Shown here: positions 60,316-64,000 of the stretch, piece after piece
Layout of the letters: every line of letters begins with the position of its first letter
How positions within the stretch are numbered: the first letter of the stretch is position 1
Source: Halobacterium litoreum
Lineage (GTDB): Archaea > Halobacteriota > Halobacteria > Halobacteriales > Halobacteriaceae
NCBI RefSeq assembly: GCF_021233415.1
Contig: NZ_CP089466.1
Location: forward strand, 372,001 to 436,000
Length of the DNA: 64,000 nt
Reading direction: 5' to 3'
Program-made: the position numbers and the translations under genes
Notes under the pieces: model-generated
Databases searched by the model: none
Seen by the model: only the letters and a program-made list of their open reading frames with translations
Told to the model about the DNA's origin: nothing

Positions 60316-60582
60316 ATGTCCGAGTCGGTGTTCTCCGAGAACGCATTCACCTTCCGCGAGTGGCACGCCGTCGTCCTCGGCGGCGCAATCGGCGCGCTCG
60401 CGGCCTACCTCCCGGTCGAGGGGTTCGAGGCCGTCGGCGCCGGGCTCGCCGTGGCGTTCGCGCTCGCGGCGCTCGGCGTCTACCGGTACGGGAGCGTCGC
60501 GGGCCGAACCGTCAGAAAGGAACCGTGGTACGCGCTCGCCGGCCTCGTCGCCGCCGGCGCCGCCGTCAGGCTACTCGCCTGA
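60316..60582 (+). CDS. small two- or three-helix membrane protein
   Basis: An 88-residue protein with hydrophobic segments at about residues 15-36 (WHAVVLGGAIGALAAYLPVE), 40-58 (EAVGAGLAVAFALAALGVY) and 70-87 (PWYALAGLVAAGAAVRLLA). A short soluble N terminus (MSESVFSENAFTFRE) precedes them. Its last 12 bases overlap the end of carB on the other strand. No function is recognised. An AT-rich block (AACTAAATTCC, about 60285-60295) may be the promoter. Confidence 0.68.
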   Translation: MSESVFSENAFTFREWHAVVLGGAIGALAAYLPVEGFEAVGAGLAVAFALAALGVYRYGSVAGRTVRKEPWYALAGLVAAGAAVRLLA

Positions 60583-63500
60583 GCCCCACTTCGCGTCCCG
60601 AATCGGGCGGTCGCCGACCGGCGCCACGTCCAGGTCGCCGTCGCTCGCGTCGAGACCCTCCACGAGCGCCTCGGCGGACGCCGCCGTGGAGACGTAGGCA
60701 ATCTCCTCGTCCACGGCCTCGCGGAGCGCGTCGCGGTCGTCGGTCACCACGAGGTCGACCTCGCCGCGGCGAATCGCCGCGGGGACGTCCTCGAACGTCG
60801 CGAGTTCGAAGTGCTCCTCGAAGCCCTCCACGGGCAGGTCGACGACCGCGGTGCCGCCGGCCTCGGGCGCGTTGAACGCCGCGCGCTGGGCCTTCCAGTA
60901 CGCCATTCCGGGGTCGCTCGCGGTGCCCATCACTTCGCCCGTGGACTTCATCTCCGGGCCCAGACGCGGGTCCGAGTTCGGCAGGCGGTCGAACGGCAAC
61001 ACGACCTCTTTCACGCTGTACTGCTCGGGGACGCCCTCGCTGGCGTCGAGGTCGGCGAGCGAGTGGCCCGCCATCACCTTCGCCGCGAGTTTCGCAATCG
61101 GGACGCCCGTCGCCTTCGACACGAACGGCACCGTCCGCGAGGAGCGCGGATTCGCCTCGAGGACGTACACCTCGCCGTCTTTGACTGCCAACTGGACGTT
61201 CAGCAGGCCGACGGTGTCGAGTGCGGTCGCAATCTGCTCGGCGACCTCGCGGACGCGCCCCATCGTGTCGTCGTCCAGCGAGCGCGGCGGAATCACGCAC
61301 GCCGAGTCGCCGGAGTGGACACCCGCGGACTCGACGTGTTCCATCACGCCGCCGATGAGGACTTCCTCGCCGTCGCTCACGGCGTCCACGTCCAACTCGA
61401 CTGCGTCTTCGAGGAACTCGTCGACGAGAATCGGCTTGTCCGGGCTGACGCGGACGGCCTCCTCCATGTAATGTTTGAGTTCGTCGTCGTCGTGGACGAC
61501 CTCCATCGCGCGCCCGCCGAGGACGTACGAGGGGCGCACCAGCACCGGGTAGCCGATGTCGTGCGCGAGGTCGAGCGCTTCGTCTTCGCTGGTCGCGGAG
61601 CCGCCCGAGGGCTGGCTGATACCGAGGTCGTCCATCAGGCGGTTGAAGCGGTCGCGGTCCTCCGCGAGGTCCATCGCGTCCACGCTCGTCCCCATCACCT
61701 CGCAGTCGAGGCCGCGGCGCTCCAGTTCGGCTTCGAGCGGTTCGCCCACGTCGACGCTCGTCTGCCCGCCGAACTGCACCATCGCGCCGTCCGCGTTCGT
61801 CGCCTCCACCACGTCGGCGACCTCCTCTGCCGTGACCGGTTCGAAGAACAGGCCGTCGGAGGTGTCGTAGTCCGTGGAGACGGTCTCGGGGTTGTTGTTC
61901 ACGACGTGGGCTTCGATGCCCTCCTCGCGGAGCGCGCGCACCGCGTGGACCGTGCAGTAGTCGAACTCAACGCCCTGCCCGATGCGAATCGGGCCGCCGC
62001 CGACGATGACGACACTCTCGGCGTCCCGGTCGGCCTGAATCTCGTCACGCATCGACCCGGCCGAGCGCGCCGAGTAGTAGTACGGCGTGGAGGCGGCGAA
62101 CTCGCCCGCGCAGGTGTCGACCTGCTTGAACGTGCGGTCGGGCGCGTCGGCCTCGACGTCGCCCACTTCGACGGCTCCGCCGTCGCTCGCGAGGTCCGCG
62201 ACCTCGGCGTTCGTGAAGCCGAGTTCGGCGGGCGTCGCGAGGTCGCCCTCGCTCGCCGCGACCGACGCCTCCGCGACGTTCTGGAAGCGCTCGAGGTACC
62301 ACTCGCGGTAGTCGGTCAGGGCGTTGACTTCCTCGACGGTGTAGCCGCGCTCGAACGCCTCGAACACCGCGTACGGGCGGTCCGGCGTCGGCGTCTCCAG
62401 GTAGTCGGCTTCGAGCTCGTCGTCGCTGACCTCGGCCCACTCCACGTCCGGGTCGTACTCCGAGGAGCGAAGCGCCTTCAGCAGGGACTCCTCGAACGTC
62501 CGCCCGATGGCCATCGCCTCGCCCGTGGACTTCATCGCCGTGGAGAGTTCGAAGTCCACGTCCGGGAACTTGTCCTTGGGCCATCTGGGGACTTTCGTCA
62601 CGATGTAGTCGATTGCCGGCTCGAAGGCGGCGGTGGTCTCGCCCGTAATCTCGTTCTCTATCTCGTGGAGGCGCTTCCCGAGTGCCACCTTCGCGGTGAC
62701 GCGGGCGATTGGGTAGCCGGTCGCCTTCGACGCGAGCGCAGAGGAACGAGAGACGCGCGGATTCACCTCGACGACGCGGTACTCGCCGCCGGGCGTGCCG
62801 TCGTCGCGCCACGCGAACTGGATGTTACACCCGCCCTCGATGCCCAAATCGCGGATGACTTCGAGCGCGGCGTCCCGCATCTCCTGGTGGCCCTTGTCGG
62901 GGATGACCTGCGACGGCGTGACGACCGTGGACTCGCCCGTGTGGATGCCCATCGGGTCGATGTTCTCCATGTTGCAGATGATGACGGTGGAGTCGCCGGC
63001 GTCCCGCATCACCTCGTACTCCAGTTCCACCCAGCCAGCGATGGACTCCGTGATGAGGACCTCGCTGTTCCGTGAGAGCCGGAGGCCCTTGCGAACGCGC
63101 TCGTACAGTTCCTCGATGTCTTCGACGACGCCCGACCCGGAGCCGCCGAGCGTGTACGTCGTCCGGGAGATGACGGGGAGGCCGCCGACCGCGTCGACGG
63201 CGTCGTCCACGCGGTCGCGGAGCGCGTCCTCGTCTAGGTCGGTGGTCGTCTCGTCGTCGTCGAGGACGATGGTGGTGGACTTGGGGACCGGCTGTCCCAA
63301 CTCCTCCATGCGCTGGCGGAACAGGTCGCGGTCCTCGGTGGCGTAAATCGTGTCGAGTGGCGTCCCCATCACGTCCACGTCGTACTCGTCTAAGACACCC
63401 TCCTCGGCGAGTTCGGCGGTGACGTTGAGGCCGGTCTGTCCGCCGAGGCCGGCGATGACGCCGTCGGGGTTCTCTGTTGCGATGACCTCCGCGATGGCCT

Positions 63501-63711
63501 CGGTCGTGATGGGTTCGATGTACACCGCGTCGGCCATCTCGGGGTCGGTCATGATGGTCGCGGGGTTGGAGTTGACGAGCACGACTCGGACGCCCTCTTC
63601 CTGGAGGGCGCGACACGCCTGCGCGCCCGAGTAGTCGAACTCCGCCGCCTGTCCGATTTGAATCGGTCCGCTCCCGATGAGCAGTACCGTCCGGTCGTCG
63701 TGCTCAGACAT
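60571..63711 (-). CDS. carB: carbamoyl-phosphate synthase, large subunit
   Basis: A 1046-residue enzyme with two homologous ATP-grasp halves that make carbamoyl phosphate from bicarbonate, ammonia from CarA and two ATP. The N-terminal half starts VLLIGSGPIQIGQAAEFDYS and the second half restarts VVIVGGGPIRIGQGVEFDYC near residue 570. ATP-grasp blocks include RTTYTLGGSGSGVV and RPSYVLGGRAMEVV. A C-terminal MGS-like allosteric domain ends AKWGSGE. The start at 63711 follows a TATA-like box on the minus strand at 63740-63746. Upstream lies a palindromic operator matching that of carA. Confidence 0.97.
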   Translation of the reverse strand: MSEHDDRTVLLIGSGPIQIGQAAEFDYSGAQACRALQEEGVRVVLVNSNPATIMTDPEMADAVYIEPITTEAIAEVIATENPDGVIAGLGGQTGLNVTAELAEEGVLDEYDVDVMGTPLDTIYATEDRDLFRQRMEELGQPVPKSTTIVLDDDETTTDLDEDALRDRVDDAVDAVGGLPVISRTTYTLGGSGSGVVEDIEELYERVRKGLRLSRNSEVLITESIAGWVELEYEVMRDAGDSTVIICNMENIDPMGIHTGESTVVTPSQVIPDKGHQEMRDAALEVIRDLGIEGGCNIQFAWRDDGTPGGEYRVVEVNPRVSRSSALASKATGYPIARVTAKVALGKRLHEIENEITGETTAAFEPAIDYIVTKVPRWPKDKFPDVDFELSTAMKSTGEAMAIGRTFEESLLKALRSSEYDPDVEWAEVSDDELEADYLETPTPDRPYAVFEAFERGYTVEEVNALTDYREWYLERFQNVAEASVAASEGDLATPAELGFTNAEVADLASDGGAVEVGDVEADAPDRTFKQVDTCAGEFAASTPYYYSARSAGSMRDEIQADRDAESVVIVGGGPIRIGQGVEFDYCTVHAVRALREEGIEAHVVNNNPETVSTDYDTSDGLFFEPVTAEEVADVVEATNADGAMVQFGGQTSVDVGEPLEAELERRGLDCEVMGTSVDAMDLAEDRDRFNRLMDDLGISQPSGGSATSEDEALDLAHDIGYPVLVRPSYVLGGRAMEVVHDDDELKHYMEEAVRVSPDKPILVDEFLEDAVELDVDAVSDGEEVLIGGVMEHVESAGVHSGDSACVIPPRSLDDDTMGRVREVAEQIATALDTVGLLNVQLAVKDGEVYVLEANPRSSRTVPFVSKATGVPIAKLAAKVMAGHSLADLDASEGVPEQYSVKEVVLPFDRLPNSDPRLGPEMKSTGEVMGTASDPGMAYWKAQRAAFNAPEAGGTAVVDLPVEGFEEHFELATFEDVPAAIRRGEVDLVVTDDRDALREAVDEEIAYVSTAASAEALVEGLDASDGDLDVAPVGDRPIRDAKWGSGE

Positions 63712-63739
63712 TGCTTGTCCGTGGAGAGTTCGCTCATCG

Positions 63740-63746
63740 TAATAAG
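63740..63746 (-). promoter_or_regulatory. TATA-like box of carB
   Basis: On the minus strand CTTATTA (from TAATAAG), about 30 bases before the carB start, the spacing of a leaderless promoter. It overlaps a TCGTAA half-site (63737-63742), so a repressor bound there would block it. Confidence 0.55.
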
Positions 63747-63778
63747 TCCGGCGGAACTATGCGACCTACGAAACTCAA

Positions 63779-63793
63779 TTACGAATATCGAAA
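63779..63793. promoter_or_regulatory. operator-like palindrome upstream of carB, matching the carA operator
   Basis: TTACGA-ATA-TCGAAA, 13 of 15 bases identical to the carA/lrp operator at 57183-57197, with one arm mismatch (TCGAAA for TCGTAA). A further TACGAAA lies at 63767-63773. The site is about 35 bases upstream of the carB TATA box and between carB and a divergent lipoprotein gene. It is best explained as a binding site of the Lrp-family regulator next to carA. Confidence 0.65.
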
Positions 63794-63838
63794 CTCTCGG
63801 AACGACGGAACTTTGCGCGAGCCGGCGAACCGAGGCGC

Positions 63839-64000
63839 ATGCACCGACGCACACTGCTCACCACCGCCGCGGCTGGAACGACTGCCGCGCTCGCCGGCTG
63901 TCTCGGCGGCTCCGGCGGCGACGGCGACGCGCCCGACTCGGACGCGAACCCCCGCGACCTGCTCCCGACGGCCCCCGACGGCTGGACGCGCAGCGACGTC
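63839..64000 (+). CDS. Tat lipoprotein, cut by window end
   Basis: The first 54 residues of a lipoprotein. The signal is HRRTLLTTAAAGTTAALAGC, with twin arginines and a lipobox (LAGC), so it should be Tat-exported and lipid-anchored. The mature start is low-complexity Gly/Asp (GGSGGDGDAPDSD), then NPRDLLPTAPDGW. The rest is outside the window. It is divergent from carB and shares its intergenic operator region. Confidence 0.75.
   Translation, partial: MHRRTLLTTAAAGTTAALAGCLGGSGGDGDAPDSDANPRDLLPTAPDGWTRSDV

Noticed and set aside
60811-63075. 754-codon plus-strand frame inside carB
   Set aside because: It lies wholly within carB, which has full family motifs; the translation is Arg/Val/His-rich noise.
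1-64000. Prophage, integrative element or secondary replication origin
   Set aside because: No integrase, att duplication, orc/cdc6, capsid or terminase genes; content is chromosomal housekeeping throughout.

Overview
The window reads as ordinary chromosome of an extremely halophilic archaeon (Halobacteria). GC is very high, the proteins are acidic and Asp/Glu-rich, and genes abut with ATGA or TGATG overlaps. Many genes have a TATA-like box about 25-35 bases before the start codon, as expected for leaderless transcripts. Archaeal markers include the SAMP1 small modifier, a JAMM desampylase, GatD, a separate GMP synthase ATPase subunit, a BasB/BasT-type taxis pair, a SUI1/eIF1-like protein, DUF63 and a Vms1-type release factor. 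From memory, not checked, the run idi - Lrp regulator - carA - carB, with moaB, guaA(B) and pyrG nearby, resembles Halobacterium, so a Halobacterium-like genus is my best guess. I see no rRNA, tRNA, insertion sequence, prophage, integrase or CRISPR array. No gene-free stretch exceeds about 290 bases.

Layout. 1-2.1 kb: E1alpha (cut by the window edge), E1beta and a free lipoyl domain of a 2-oxoacid dehydrogenase. 2.1-10.6 kb: SUI1, isocitrate dehydrogenase, isoaspartyl peptidase, small membrane proteins, methionine aminopeptidase, a HIT protein, a cation exporter, a tRNA methylthiotransferase and deoxyribose-phosphate aldolase. 10.7-14.5 kb: a binding lipoprotein overlapping its chemotaxis transducer. 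14.5-20 kb: ribose-1,5-bisphosphate isomerase, DUF63, a PfkB kinase and a nucleoside phosphorylase, with deoC nearby, which suggests nucleoside pentose breakdown. 20-29 kb: an Xaa-Pro peptidase, an HPP-UspA fusion, K+ channel and TrkA-type proteins, SAMP1 and a GDPD phosphodiesterase. 29-36.6 kb: adenosylhomocysteinase, a cold-shock protein, GatD with an acetyltransferase, a winged-helix regulator, a flavoprotein and the Vms1 homologue.

36.7-38.7 kb holds a DUF1611/epimerase pair matching DgcN-DgcA (D-glutamate use). 39-46.7 kb holds two alpha/beta hydrolases, thrS, an HPP protein facing a frameshifted formate/nitrite transporter, and two paralogous membrane proteins that flank one hydrolase. 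46.8-50.5 kb is the pyrG-guaA group and small proteins. 50.7-55.4 kb carries a Tat-exported TIM-barrel protein, a moaB / folate-ligase / zinc-finger operon and a zinc alcohol dehydrogenase. 55.5-64 kb has the desampylase, idi, an Lrp regulator, carA, a three-gene membrane cluster and carB convergent on carA.

The items most worth a second look are: (i) six stem-loops at 4.8-5.0 kb whose 11-base loops are nearly constant while the stems differ and still pair; (ii) matching palindromic operators before carA (shared with the Lrp gene) and before carB, two genes that are not in one operon; (iii) the paralogous membrane pair around a hydrolase; (iv) a C-tract frameshift in the formate/nitrite transporter.
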